This document shows positions 34,698-44,612 of a DNA stretch of 64,000 bases, piece after piece (the stretch's first letter is position 1; each line of letters opens with the position of its first letter). The DNA comes from an uncultured Winogradskyella sp. (GTDB lineage: Bacteria; Bacteroidota; Bacteroidia; Flavobacteriales; Flavobacteriaceae). Made by a program: the position numbers and the translations under genes. Location of the stretch: contig NZ_CANMCZ010000001.1 of NCBI RefSeq assembly GCF_947496485.1, forward strand, positions 305,596 through 369,595, written 5' to 3'. The notes beneath the pieces are model-generated. The model was not told where the DNA came from. It saw only the letters and a list, made by a program, of their open reading frames with translations, and ran no database searches.

Positions 34698-36131
34698 TTA
34701 CTTAAACCATTCCGTATGGTATATCTTCCGTAACCTTTCCAAATCATCTTTAAAGTCTTCGTCATTAGTAAAGTGTGTGGTTTCAAAAGGATCTTGCTTT
34801 AAGTTTAATAACTGTTCTTCAATGCCATCAACATCATAGCGCATATATTTTAAACCGTTTTTATCAACCACCATTTTACCTATTTCACTTTCTACACCAA
34901 GCGTTTCTCGCCATGCTATATCTTTACCTTCAAAAAGTAGTCTTAAGCTTTTACCTCGAGCATCAGAAACCCCTTCTATATTGGCATAGTCACACACAGT
35001 AGGCAGTAAGTCCAGTCCATTGGAAACTAAATCCACCTTGTTGACCTGACCTTTTGGAATATGCCCTTTCCACATCGCCATAAATGGAATGTTGGCAGAC
35101 TCTTCATACAATGTCGATTTATGTTCCATACGATGACTTGCACTCATATCACCATGGTCACTTGAAAAAATGATAAGTGTATTCTCTTCTTGTCCGCTAT
35201 TTTTTATAGCATCTAAAAGCACCTGAACTTCTTTGTCCATAACCTCTGTTAAACGATGGTAGGCATACCTGTGATGTTTCCAATCATTATCGGTAAAATG
35301 CGCTCTGGCGTTTTTACGAAACGGTCTGGCATTAATCAAGCTTTTTACTGCTCTAGGTTCATCGATTTGAGGCTCGTAATTTCCTGGTAGAGGCGGACAA
35401 TAACTTGCATAAAATTCTTCTTCGCTAACGCCTTCTGGGATTTTCATGGCTTCATCTAAAGTTGCCAATTCAACTTTAGCACGTTTTAAGAGTATAGAAT
35501 CGTTTTTACTGGTCGCTTTTTCTTGTAAAGCCAAGTAGCAAATATCATGCGGGTTTATTAATGAGACTACCATGAAATAAGGATTCTCATGCTTTTTCTT
35601 AATGATCTCTGATGCTTTGTTTACCAGTTCACCCCTTTCGTCATCACTAAATTTATTAAAACCAAGTGCTGCTGGCCTTAAAGACTCTGGTAAATGTTCT
35701 TTACCACCAAAATACAGTTCGTAATTCGCCTTTTTCAGGTACGACGCAATGGTTGTATTTTTGACTTCTTGAGAAACGGTTGGGATTTTCATTGAACCTC
35801 TATTTTCTCTAATCTCATTCCCTTTATCATCTTTAAAATAACTTGGAAATCGACCTGTCATTAAACTTACTCTTGCTGGTGAGCACACAGGATTGGTGGT
35901 ATAGGCTCTTGTAAAGCGGATACCATTATTGGCAATATAATCTAATGCTGGTGTTTTTAAATACGAGTTACCTGCATTACTCATCATATTTGCGCTCATT
36001 TGGTCTACATAAACATATATGATGTTAGGCCTTGCTTCTTCTTTAGTGGCTGTATTCTTTTCTTCGTTTTTACAACTAATTATCCCTAAGAAAAGGATTA
36101 GAAGTGCTATATAATTTGAAACGCTTTTCAT
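34698..36131 (-). CDS. S1-family sulfatase lipoprotein (C-S-P-A-R)
   Basis: A 477-residue sulfatase with lipobox G-I-I-S-C (Cys20) and the formylglycine site V-C-S-P-A-R at Cys83 (C-x-P-x-R). Other family marks are Y-V-D-Q-M (metal Asp), G-G-K-E-H (Lys/His) and I-I-F-S-S-D-H-G-D-M-S (second metal site). The D-H-G-D-M-S-A-S-H motif resembles choline-sulfatase-like or other non-S1_7 branches, and I do not assign a subfamily. It would remove sulfate esters from the polysaccharide in the periplasm after FGE activation. It is 24 bases upstream of the lyase candidate and 11 bases downstream of the next sulfatase gene, so it is co-transcribed. Confidence 0.92.
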   Translation of the reverse strand: MKSVSNYIALLILFLGIISCKNEEKNTATKEEARPNIIYVYVDQMSANMMSNAGNSYLKTPALDYIANNGIRFTRAYTTNPVCSPARVSLMTGRFPSYFKDDKGNEIRENRGSMKIPTVSQEVKNTTIASYLKKANYELYFGGKEHLPESLRPAALGFNKFSDDERGELVNKASEIIKKKHENPYFMVVSLINPHDICYLALQEKATSKNDSILLKRAKVELATLDEAMKIPEGVSEEEFYASYCPPLPGNYEPQIDEPRAVKSLINARPFRKNARAHFTDNDWKHHRYAYHRLTEVMDKEVQVLLDAIKNSGQEENTLIIFSSDHGDMSASHRMEHKSTLYEESANIPFMAMWKGHIPKGQVNKVDLVSNGLDLLPTVCDYANIEGVSDARGKSLRLLFEGKDIAWRETLGVESEIGKMVVDKNGLKYMRYDVDGIEEQLLNLKQDPFETTHFTNDEDFKDDLERLRKIYHTEWFK

Positions 36132-36142
36132 GATTCAACTTT

Positions 36143-37570
36143 CTATTTTAAAAAATCTTTTCCCCATTTTGCTCGCAACTCTTTAGCCAATTGATTAACC
36201 GTGTCTTGATACTCCGGTTTTTCAGCCAAATTGTCGAGTTCTAATGGGTCGTTCTTATGATCAAACAACATTCGTGCATAGGCTATGCCATCGTCCTTAG
36301 TCCATTCGGTATAAAATAAATCACCTTTAATCAAGGTTACTGCATCTTTGAATTTACTGACTGCCCAGTCTTTTTGTGGCGTTTCTCCATTTAGAATTGG
36401 CGCAAAACTTTGTCCTTCAAGATTCTTTGGCACATCTAAACCTGCAAGTTCTACTAAACTTGGATAGATATCCACGTATTCAGTTATGGCATTTGTTTTT
36501 TGTCCTTTAGTTTTACCTGGCACTTTGATGATTAAAGGTGTTTTTAAAGCTGTTTCAAATGTAGAATGTTTAGACCATAATTTATGATCTCCTAAATTCC
36601 AGCCATGGTCTCCCCATAAAACAACTATGGTATCATCTTCTAACTCTAAGCGTTTTAATTCGTCTAACACCAAACCAATTTGTGCATCTACATAACTGAC
36701 ACAAGCATAGTAACCGTGAATCAATTCTTTAGATAAATCTTCTGTAAGGTTTCCTTTCTTTGGAACGTTACCATAATTGCGTAACTCACCAAAATTGTGA
36801 AAGGCTTGTTTAGGTGTGCTTTTGGGCTGTACATAACTTTCAGGTAATTCAATTTTTGACCTGTCATACATATCCCAATATTTCTTTGGCGCATTAAATG
36901 GTAAGTGCGGTTTCATAAAACCTAAAGCTAAAAAGAAAGGCTCGTTCTTGTTTTTCAGCATTTTTAAATCTGCTATTCCTTTTTGGGCTATTTTAGCATC
37001 AAAATAAGCGGTATCTTCAACTTCTGCCATTTCAAAAGCAGCAGCACCTGCAACAGCAAGGTTCGCATCTCCATTTTCAATTCTGTTTTTTTCTAATTGA
37101 TAGTCGCGAATATTTCCTTTGGGAAACCATATATTATCCCAAGCCAAACTATCATCATTTATTTTGTGATATATCTTTCCGTTAGAAATTGTAGTGTATC
37201 CTTTTTTCTTGAAAAAATTAGGCAATGAAACTGCCTGAGGTGCATCTGTATCTGCTCTTGTACTATAATTTATAAAACGCTGTCTTGTTGGACGCAAACC
37301 TGTAAGCAAACTTGCTCTTGAAGCGCCACACACAGGTATATTACAATAGGCGCGATCAAAGACTAAACTTTCATCAGCTAACTTATCGAGATTTGGTGAT
37401 TGAATATGATTAGCGCCATAAAAATTAAGTTCAGGGCGCAAGTCATCAACGGCAATAAACAAAATGTTCATTGGTTGTTGTTCTTTAGCGGCTATGGTTG
37501 TCTCTTTTTCATTTTTACATGAAATAAAAAGTAATGCTAAACCTAATGTGTATGTGAAATATCTATTCAA
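36143..37570 (-). CDS. S1_7-like (iduronate-2-sulfatase-like) sulfatase lipoprotein with C-G-A-S-R site
   Basis: A 475-residue sulfatase, lipobox L-F-I-S-C (Cys18). The activation motif is V-C-G-A-S-R (Cys81), the C-x-A-x-R variant. I-A-V-D-D-L-R-P-E (metal site) and [20 protein letters not shown] are hallmarks of the iduronate-2-sulfatase branch, in which flavobacterial enzymes desulfate ulvan-type chains. The start is TTG; an upstream in-frame TAG three codons earlier closes the frame and no ATG would preserve the signal. It lies 14 bases after the preceding sulfatase gene. Substrate is inferred. Confidence 0.9.
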   Translation of the reverse strand: MNRYFTYTLGLALLFISCKNEKETTIAAKEQQPMNILFIAVDDLRPELNFYGANHIQSPNLDKLADESLVFDRAYCNIPVCGASRASLLTGLRPTRQRFINYSTRADTDAPQAVSLPNFFKKKGYTTISNGKIYHKINDDSLAWDNIWFPKGNIRDYQLEKNRIENGDANLAVAGAAAFEMAEVEDTAYFDAKIAQKGIADLKMLKNKNEPFFLALGFMKPHLPFNAPKKYWDMYDRSKIELPESYVQPKSTPKQAFHNFGELRNYGNVPKKGNLTEDLSKELIHGYYACVSYVDAQIGLVLDELKRLELEDDTIVVLWGDHGWNLGDHKLWSKHSTFETALKTPLIIKVPGKTKGQKTNAITEYVDIYPSLVELAGLDVPKNLEGQSFAPILNGETPQKDWAVSKFKDAVTLIKGDLFYTEWTKDDGIAYARMLFDHKNDPLELDNLAEKPEYQDTVNQLAKELRAKWGKDFLK

Positions 37571-37584
37571 CTTAAACTATTTTT

Positions 37585-39045
37585 TTACCAATGTTCAATA
37601 ACTATATAATCGTCTTTTGTAAGTGTGTTTTTTATGGAATCTGGTATTTTTCGTCTTGGTGTGTCTTGATCTAGCTTAAATCCCCTTTTTCCTTTGGGTG
37701 TAATGATCGGCATATTGCCAATTTCTTTATTTAAAATATCACCTTGTTCATTCATCCATGTAAATAAGTCTTTTACCAATCTTTCTTTTACAGCTTTTAA
37801 TTCTGAATTATTAGCCAAATTCTGTTGCTCAAAAGGGTCATTTTCTAAATCATATAATTCCTCAAATAGTTCGTTCTTAAATGCATTAGCACCTCTTTTA
37901 ATGAAGTAGTCCACATTAGGTTTTCCTGTTAAATTTTGTTCAACAACTTCCAACGAATTGAAATTTCGGATGTATTTATATCGCTTATCTCGAATCATTC
38001 GAGATGGAAAAATTTCAGAATTTAAAATGTTTTGATTGGTTCTTACGCCATAGACATACGTGTTGATTTCATCATCTTTTCCTTTAAGCAATGGTAACAT
38101 ACTTTTCCCATCCATATCTTCAGTTGATTCACCTCCAGCAACATCTAAAAAAGTCGGCAAAACGTCTGTATAATGAATCAACTGATTTGAGGTTGAACCT
38201 GCTTTTATAACTTCTGGCCAACGCGCCACAAATGGCACTCTTAAACCAATATCTTTTACGGTAAACTTACCTGAAACGCCATGATCTGCACTGTATATAA
38301 ACAATGTGTTTTTGTCTAAATGGGTGTCGACAAAACTTAAGACGCTTTCCAATTGTGTGTTGTCCTCTTCGATACTTCGATAATAACCAGCTCTGCTTTT
38401 AATATATGCTTTGTCATTTTTTTTATGTGCATTGAAAGGATAAAATTTAAGGTCTTCAGCATTTGGATTATTGACGTCAAAATATTTACCATGCGGATAT
38501 TTTGATGTGATGAACATGCAAAACGGTTTTTTAGCCGTTTTGAAATAATTTTCAATACTATCCAATGGAATGTATTCTCTTGGCGCGTTTTCTTTTGGCA
38601 CTGGTTCCCATTCCTTATCCCATTGATATACACTATTTGGTTTTACGTGGCTTTTTCCGGCTAAAACAACTTCATAGCCTAAATTCTTCATGTGTTCAGT
38701 CACACTTTTAATGTCTGGTTTTGTAGCCGTATGATTTGCAAAACAACCATTTTTAAGTGGATATTGTCCCGTGAAAATTTGAGATCGGCTAGGCGCACAT
38801 ATCGCCTGTGCCGTAAATGCATTTGTAAACAGCATGCCTTCTTTTGCTAATCGATCTACTGAAGAAGTATTTACTTTTTCATTACCATAACAACCATAAT
38901 CATATACATCTTGGTCGTCTGCCAGATAGAAGATAATATTTGGTTTTTGATCATCATTATTATTTTTTTGTGAAGATGATGTATTGCAACTTAAAAAAAG
39001 AATTGCTAAAAAAACAAATATTGGAATTTTTGAAAATATCTTCAT
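37585..39045 (-). CDS. S1-family sulfatase lipoprotein (C-A-P-S-R, S1_8-like)
   Basis: A 486-residue sulfatase. I place the start at the ATG 39045 because the longer frame (TTG at 39069) only adds eight residues before a good signal with lipobox L-F-L-S-C (Cys20). The activation site is I-C-A-P-S-R (Cys83). F-Y-L-A-D-D-Q-D-V-Y-D-Y provides the first metal ligands, G-K-S-H the Lys/His, and S-A-D-H-G-V-S-G the second metal site. The overall pattern, with G-L-R-V-P-F after D-H-G, resembles the heparan N-sulfatase-like S1_8 branch. It is one of three consecutive sulfatase genes downstream of the GH39-like gene. Confidence 0.9.
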   Translation of the reverse strand: MKIFSKIPIFVFLAILFLSCNTSSSQKNNNDDQKPNIIFYLADDQDVYDYGCYGNEKVNTSSVDRLAKEGMLFTNAFTAQAICAPSRSQIFTGQYPLKNGCFANHTATKPDIKSVTEHMKNLGYEVVLAGKSHVKPNSVYQWDKEWEPVPKENAPREYIPLDSIENYFKTAKKPFCMFITSKYPHGKYFDVNNPNAEDLKFYPFNAHKKNDKAYIKSRAGYYRSIEEDNTQLESVLSFVDTHLDKNTLFIYSADHGVSGKFTVKDIGLRVPFVARWPEVIKAGSTSNQLIHYTDVLPTFLDVAGGESTEDMDGKSMLPLLKGKDDEINTYVYGVRTNQNILNSEIFPSRMIRDKRYKYIRNFNSLEVVEQNLTGKPNVDYFIKRGANAFKNELFEELYDLENDPFEQQNLANNSELKAVKERLVKDLFTWMNEQGDILNKEIGNMPIITPKGKRGFKLDQDTPRRKIPDSIKNTLTKDDYIVIEHW

Positions 39046-39074
39046 ATTAACCAATCTTCTAGTTGCCAAACCTC

Positions 39075-41636
39075 TTAGTTATATAATACTTTTTTGTAAG
39101 CATTATTTAATTTTAGAATATACATTCCATGTGAAAAATTAGAGATATCTATTGTATTTCCTTTTCCAGACAGAACTTTAACTCCTGTTATGCTATACAC
39201 TTCCCAAAGTTCTGCTGTATTACTTTTTAGTGTAAACACACCATTAGAACTTGGGTTTGGAAAAACAGTAAAAGCATTGTCTAAATTATTTTCATCTACA
39301 GACAATCCTTCTTGTACAAATGTGGCTGTTATATTTAAATCGGAATTAACTGTTATTGTTAACGGATTTTCTGTGCTTACAATATCACCAGACCAACCTT
39401 GAAATACCCAGCCTTGATCTGCAATGGCATTTAAATCAAATTGCTGCCCTCCAAAAGAAGTTCCGCTTTCATAATTTAATATGCCATTACCTACTTTACC
39501 AATTGTTACATCAAAAATCTGACTATTTGCAATAGGTATAAACTCTATTCTATCAAATACAATACTACCTGTATTTACACTTTCATATACCTTAAATTCG
39601 TTAATAATACCTTCCCAATGCGACCAGTTTGTTAAATCTACATCTATCGTATGCCACTCATTATCATTCGGGATTGTGATTTTTTTTCTACCAGTTGCAA
39701 ATACTGTACCTGGAATATTTGCGGCCATTTGAAGAAACGTGTCTTCTGTGTTATTTTTAACAACTAACTGTAATGTGTCATACAAATCAGAATTAATATT
39801 TAACTCTGTAATTGCTGCCATTGGAAATGCAAATCCATTTGAATAATTCAAGGTTAATAAATCATTATCTGTATTTACATTCATTCCTGAACTCACTGCT
39901 GTCCAAGGCGCAAAATCTTCTGAAGTCGTCCAAACAACAGTTGCAGGTGTAATAGGGGTTGTAAAATAATCTTCGGTTCTAAATTCAAACTTTTCGAACG
40001 CAAATGAAGGAACTTCTGTTTGTAAACTTATTACTGAGCCAGATTCACCATCTGTTCGTGCAGTAGTGACTATACTTTCCCAATTACTATATTGGTGCGG
40101 GTTTGGATTTTGATATGCTTCATATGCAGCTAAACCAGCTTCCGTTAAAATTCTCTCTGGATCACCTCTGTCATTAAATCCACTTTTTACATAACCTAAT
40201 CCAGAATTTTCTTCTAAGAAATTCTGAAGTTTATTATTGGTTTTATCATAAGAAATACTTCTATAATATAAGGTTGTACCTTCTGGTAATTCGGACGTAA
40301 TAGACACATTTACCTCCTCATTATCCACATAGTTTAAAGAACTATTGTTATAATTATATATTAAAACATCATATTCTGTAGCGCCATCCTTTTTTGAAAA
40401 AATAGCATCAACATCATTTGTTGGAGTTTCTGGTGTACCAGAAATATCTGTTGTATAACGAACCTTGCCATTCATAGAATTCAAAATACTAATTCCTGGA
40501 GGATCTTGTGAACCAGTTCTATTACCCCATCTATATATTAAATCTAAGCCCTCCTCTTTATTTTTATAAAAAATATTAGAAAAATACAATTCTACAATTT
40601 CTGCATGAGATGTTTCTGCATTAATAAACCCATTGCCATCAGCACCATTCATTGTGGTTACTGTTGCATACTCCATTAAATCAATGGTTGCACTGGCGTC
40701 CCATTCTGGATGATTTATCAAATCTGCAAATAAATGATCATACTTAATGCTCATATTACGTAAATTACTATTACCTAGAACTACGTAATCTGATATTCCC
40801 CAAAAATCATATTTCACATTATTATCAAAACAATATTCTATTAAATCCTCAGCAAAAGAAGCGAAAGGCTCTCCTTTGTAATTTAATACAGAGCCATTTT
40901 GATAGAGAAAATCTGGAGCTCTTGTGTGTAAACCAATCATTGCATTCGGCAAAACTGACCTTACTGCACTTTCTGTATTTTCATAATGCTCTATAAAATC
41001 TTGTTTGGTACCAAACCAATGGTCTGGTGTTTCGATTTCCGAACCGACTCTAAAACGCCAAGACAACACCATTTCTTCTCCATAGTTTGCTACTAACTCG
41101 GTCATCAATGCTACTATATAATCATAGTATGCAACTTGATCTGCAGGAGGTAAAGAATTTCCATAAATAGATATTTGTTCGTTTTCTCGAAAATTAACGT
41201 TATCTATAGTCCCTTCAGGAATAAACGTATAGCCGTGTTGAAAAGCCCAAGGCGGTTGATCTAAGACAATTTGATGGATTTCTGTTTGAGAATTAATAAT
41301 ATTATCTAACCTTGCTATCAGTGGCTCAAATCTATAAACGTATTGATTATTAATAGAATCATACAAACAGGTATCAAAATCTAAATCTTTCATTCGTACT
41401 CCATTTACAATTTTATTGATTCCGCCAATCATTCTAACGGTATTCATTTTAAGTCCTGGACGTACATTTGAACCATTTTGAGGACTAATTCTATTAGCTA
41501 TAGACCAAATATTATGTAAAGGTGCGCTCTCATCAGCTTCATCTGTAAAATCTGCAGATAGAGTTACTTGTGCGCTTAAGTTGTAAAGACTAAAAATGAA
41601 TAATAAAACGGCTAGCTTCTTTAGAGATGACATCAT
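39075..41636 (-). CDS. GH39-like glycoside hydrolase with bacterial repeat domain and type IX secretion signal
   Basis: An 853-residue secreted protein: signal peptide to about Ala22 and a TIM-barrel glycosidase-like region (about 25-520). The barrel resembles GH39/clan A enzymes: W-R-F-R-V-G-S-E-I-E-T-P-D-H-W-F (possible acid/base Glu) and T-I-D-L-M-E-Y-A-T (possible nucleophile Glu). A beta-sandwich carbohydrate-binding-like region follows (about 560-700). Then comes a 'bacterial repeat' unit (G-Q-Q-F-D-L-N-A-I-A-D-Q-G-W-V-F-Q-G-W-S-G-D), and last a type IX sorting domain (V-F-P-N-P-S-S-N-G-V-F-T-L, G-M-Y-I-L-K-L). It is the only protein in the block with that sorting signal, so it should reach the cell surface or medium. 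GH39 assignment is tentative. Confidence 0.7.
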   Translation of the reverse strand: MMSSLKKLAVLLFIFSLYNLSAQVTLSADFTDEADESAPLHNIWSIANRISPQNGSNVRPGLKMNTVRMIGGINKIVNGVRMKDLDFDTCLYDSINNQYVYRFEPLIARLDNIINSQTEIHQIVLDQPPWAFQHGYTFIPEGTIDNVNFRENEQISIYGNSLPPADQVAYYDYIVALMTELVANYGEEMVLSWRFRVGSEIETPDHWFGTKQDFIEHYENTESAVRSVLPNAMIGLHTRAPDFLYQNGSVLNYKGEPFASFAEDLIEYCFDNNVKYDFWGISDYVVLGNSNLRNMSIKYDHLFADLINHPEWDASATIDLMEYATVTTMNGADGNGFINAETSHAEIVELYFSNIFYKNKEEGLDLIYRWGNRTGSQDPPGISILNSMNGKVRYTTDISGTPETPTNDVDAIFSKKDGATEYDVLIYNYNNSSLNYVDNEEVNVSITSELPEGTTLYYRSISYDKTNNKLQNFLEENSGLGYVKSGFNDRGDPERILTEAGLAAYEAYQNPNPHQYSNWESIVTTARTDGESGSVISLQTEVPSFAFEKFEFRTEDYFTTPITPATVVWTTSEDFAPWTAVSSGMNVNTDNDLLTLNYSNGFAFPMAAITELNINSDLYDTLQLVVKNNTEDTFLQMAANIPGTVFATGRKKITIPNDNEWHTIDVDLTNWSHWEGIINEFKVYESVNTGSIVFDRIEFIPIANSQIFDVTIGKVGNGILNYESGTSFGGQQFDLNAIADQGWVFQGWSGDIVSTENPLTITVNSDLNITATFVQEGLSVDENNLDNAFTVFPNPSSNGVFTLKSNTAELWEVYSITGVKVLSGKGNTIDISNFSHGMYILKLNNAYKKVLYN

Positions 41637-41728
41637 TTAAACTATGATTAAAATTATTGTGAATGACAATTTAGTTATATTCTATAGAATAGCTGTCCTG
41701 TTATGTCATGGACATCGTAATTATTCGT

Positions 41729-43210
41729 TTATTGTCCATTTACGCGAGTCTTTTGCTCAACAAAATAAGGCTGAAACGTATAATTGGATTCAGAATCCCA
41801 TTTTGAATTCACGTTTGGTAAGAGTACTTTTAACTCTTTAATTTTTTCCGCGTATTTAGGGTTATCTGCTTCATTATTCCATTCATTAGGGTCTGTACTG
41901 TGGTCGTAAAATTCTTGAGCTCCATCTTCGTATTGAATATACCTAAACCCATCTTTTTTAATGGTATGATTATTCATTCCAAAGGTTGTAATGGCGTAAC
42001 TTTCATTTACCGCTTTATTATTTTGCATCATACCCTCTAAACTTACACCTTCATTTTTAGAATAAGCAGGCAATCCGCTCAATTCCAAGAGTGTTGGATA
42101 AATAGACAGCATTTCTACTGGTGTATCTATCTTTTTTCCTTTTGGTAAATTAGGTCCGGCAAACATTAACGGTGCTTTAGTAGCGGTTTCCCAAAGCGCA
42201 TGTTTTGCAAAAGTGCCTTTTTCGCCTAATCTGTAGCCATGGTCTGACCATAATACAATAATCGTATTATCGACATATTTACTGTTTTCTAAAGCATCTA
42301 AAACACGACCCAGTTCGTAATCCACATAACTCATACAGGCTAAATACGCCTGTATAATTTTTTTCCATTCGCCACTTTCCTTTGCCCATTCCGTAGAAGG
42401 CATCATTGGCAAGTCGTTGATTTGCATTCCGACTGGTGGAATATCATTTAAGTCGTCTACTAAATATGGTGGTGTTTCTATGCTTTCTAAAGGATGCATA
42501 TCAAACCATTTTTGAGGTACATACAATGGCACATGAACACGAAGAAATCCAAGTCCTAAAAAGAATGGTTTATCGTATGTTCTGTTTAAACGTTCCACAA
42601 CCCAATTTACAGATTGATGGTCCGGCATTAGAGTATCATTTTCAGGAAAAGCGCCCCAATCTGTACTTGTTCTGCCATGTGTTCCTTTTATTCCTTTTCC
42701 AAAACCATCCCAAACAAAACGTTTTTCTGGATAAGGACCAAAGCCTTTGACGCGTCCTCCAGATTCGTTAAATAAACTATCTGGTGAATGAATATGAAAC
42801 AGTTTACCAATACCCATCGTATGATATCCGTTTTCTTCAAAATACTCTGGAAGAAATGTAATGTCTTTTGTGGCTGGGTTTCCTACTCTTCGGATTTTAT
42901 TATCTGGTGTCATACCATAAATTCCTGTAGTAGAGGGACGCAAACCTGTCATAATAGAGGCTCGTGATGGGCCACAAAGTGGTGCTTGCACATGCGCATT
43001 TGTAAAGGTTACACCCATTTTTGCCAACCTCTCAAAATTTGGGGTTTTAACGTTCGAAAAATTATCAATAGGACTAATCCAATTGTTTAAGTCGTCAACA
43101 GAAATAAACAATACGTTTGGCTTTTCATTTTCTGTTTCAGCAGGCGTTGATTTTTCATTTTTACATGAAAACATCAGTAGTATCAAAAATATGAAGCGTA
43201 TGTTTTTCAT
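41729..43210 (-). CDS. S1_7-like sulfatase lipoprotein (C-G-P-S-R)
   Basis: A 493-residue sulfatase from the ATG at 43210 (a TTG three codons earlier is less likely), with lipobox L-M-F-S-C (Cys16). The activation motif is L-C-G-P-S-R (Cys79). Metal residues are in I-S-V-D-D-L-N-N and L-W-S-D-H-G-Y-R-L-G-E-K-G-T-F-A-K-H-A-L-W-E, the iduronate-2-sulfatase-like S1_7 pattern, and G-I-G-K-L-F-H carries the Lys/His. It is one of three S1_7-like genes here, which differ around the substrate pocket and so may act on different sulfate positions. It lies 12 bases after the C-S-P-S-L sulfatase gene. Confidence 0.92.
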   Translation of the reverse strand: MKNIRFIFLILLMFSCKNEKSTPAETENEKPNVLFISVDDLNNWISPIDNFSNVKTPNFERLAKMGVTFTNAHVQAPLCGPSRASIMTGLRPSTTGIYGMTPDNKIRRVGNPATKDITFLPEYFEENGYHTMGIGKLFHIHSPDSLFNESGGRVKGFGPYPEKRFVWDGFGKGIKGTHGRTSTDWGAFPENDTLMPDHQSVNWVVERLNRTYDKPFFLGLGFLRVHVPLYVPQKWFDMHPLESIETPPYLVDDLNDIPPVGMQINDLPMMPSTEWAKESGEWKKIIQAYLACMSYVDYELGRVLDALENSKYVDNTIIVLWSDHGYRLGEKGTFAKHALWETATKAPLMFAGPNLPKGKKIDTPVEMLSIYPTLLELSGLPAYSKNEGVSLEGMMQNNKAVNESYAITTFGMNNHTIKKDGFRYIQYEDGAQEFYDHSTDPNEWNNEADNPKYAEKIKELKVLLPNVNSKWDSESNYTFQPYFVEQKTRVNGQ

Positions 43211-43222
43211 AATTACCAATTA

Positions 43223-44563
43223 CTATTCTGTTCTAAATGCTTCAATTTTCTTGTTCAGTTTTTCGACCAATTCAGGATTACTGCTAGCAATATTATATTT
43301 CTCGAAAGGGTCTTCATCAATATTAAATAATTGGATTTTTTCCTTTGGTTTTCTAACCGCATCTGGCACAATTAATTTATAAGGTGGGGCAATTGCTATA
43401 GTGTAAAACAAACTAGACTCTATAGTCGTAAAATCGTGTGCATAGATTTCTCCAAAAATCTCTTCTCTATTCTGAAGTGTTTTTTCGTCTAAAACATTTA
43501 TGCCTGGTAAGTTTTCAGGTTTATCAATATTCAAAATATCTAGAACTGTTGGCACCATATCAATACTACTTACAACGGTCGTCGTATCCATCTTTGGCTT
43601 AATTTCTCCTGCCCACTTATACATAATTGGCGTGCGCATTCCTAAATCGTAAGGCGAACGTTTTGATATTTCATTATACTTGCTATCATTTAAATTTTGT
43701 ACCCAACCATTATCACATACATAAACAAAAAGGGTGTTTTCGGTCAACCCTTTTTCTTCAATAATATCAAATAATTCGCCACAGGTTTCATCAAACCATT
43801 CGCACATGGCCCAATACTTGGCCACATATTCTGTAGGTGCTTTTGGAAGATATTTATCTAACAAACGCTTTGGTGGTGTATGTGGTGCGTGTGGTAAAAA
43901 AGGTGCATACCATAAAAAGAATGGCTTTTTTTCTTTAATAGCTAAATCGACGTAACTGGTTAAAGTATCCATTCCTTTTCGCCCGATTTCCAGCCCATAA
44001 TCACCATGACGACCTCCACGATTTGGGTCTCCATGGGTCATACCGTAATCGAAACCTCCATTTTTATAATTACCATGCCACCATTTACCTGTTTGAAACG
44101 ATAAATACCCTTTTTCTTTGAGCAAATCTGGCAATGTTGTTAAGCGTTCGAAATGAGAAATCATGGGCTTATAGGCCTCACTTCTATTCTTTCTCTTAAC
44201 AGCTTTATCTTTAGTCCTTTCATAAGCCACATCGTTTCCAAGGATGCCATGGTCTTTTGGATACATTCCTGTGATTATGGTTGCTAAGGATGGTGAACAT
44301 AAGGATGTTGGTACATAACCTCTGGTAAATGTTAGACTTTCTGAAGCAAATTGATCTAGCCTTGGTGTTTCAATATTTTCGTCTCCCATAAAACTGTAAT
44401 CGGTCCATGATTGGTCATCTGAAAGGATGAATACAATGTTAGGCAATTGCGACTCTTTAGCCTCTTTTTCGTCTTTAGCTATCTTGTTTTTAGTCTCATT
44501 TCCACAAGAAAAACAAATAGCTGCAAGTATTATTAAACAACTTATATGGCTTAATCTCTTCAT
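43223..44563 (-). CDS. S1-family sulfatase lipoprotein with atypical C-S-P-S-L activation motif
   Basis: A 446-residue sulfatase with lipobox C-F-S-C (Cys20), L-S-D-D-Q-S-W (first metal site) and V-C-D-N-G-W (second metal site). The activation stretch is S-L-C-S-P-S-L-A-T-I-I-T-G: Cys89, Pro91, but Leu93 where the usual C-x-P-x-R has Arg. That Arg normally helps FGE recognition and stabilises formylglycine. Other parts, including W-Y-A-P-F-L-P-H-A-P-H-T-P-P, look intact, and a C-x-P-S-L-A-T branch of S1 sulfatases is known from other bacteria, so it is not obviously broken. I cannot assign the subfamily. Confidence 0.85.
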   Translation of the reverse strand: MKRLSHISCLIILAAICFSCGNETKNKIAKDEKEAKESQLPNIVFILSDDQSWTDYSFMGDENIETPRLDQFASESLTFTRGYVPTSLCSPSLATIITGMYPKDHGILGNDVAYERTKDKAVKRKNRSEAYKPMISHFERLTTLPDLLKEKGYLSFQTGKWWHGNYKNGGFDYGMTHGDPNRGGRHGDYGLEIGRKGMDTLTSYVDLAIKEKKPFFLWYAPFLPHAPHTPPKRLLDKYLPKAPTEYVAKYWAMCEWFDETCGELFDIIEEKGLTENTLFVYVCDNGWVQNLNDSKYNEISKRSPYDLGMRTPIMYKWAGEIKPKMDTTTVVSSIDMVPTVLDILNIDKPENLPGINVLDEKTLQNREEIFGEIYAHDFTTIESSLFYTIAIAPPYKLIVPDAVRKPKEKIQLFNIDEDPFEKYNIASSNPELVEKLNKKIEAFRTE

Positions 44564-44612
44564 GATAATTATTCTATTTATTTAACGATTCTATTTTATT
44601 TATTATTCCCTA

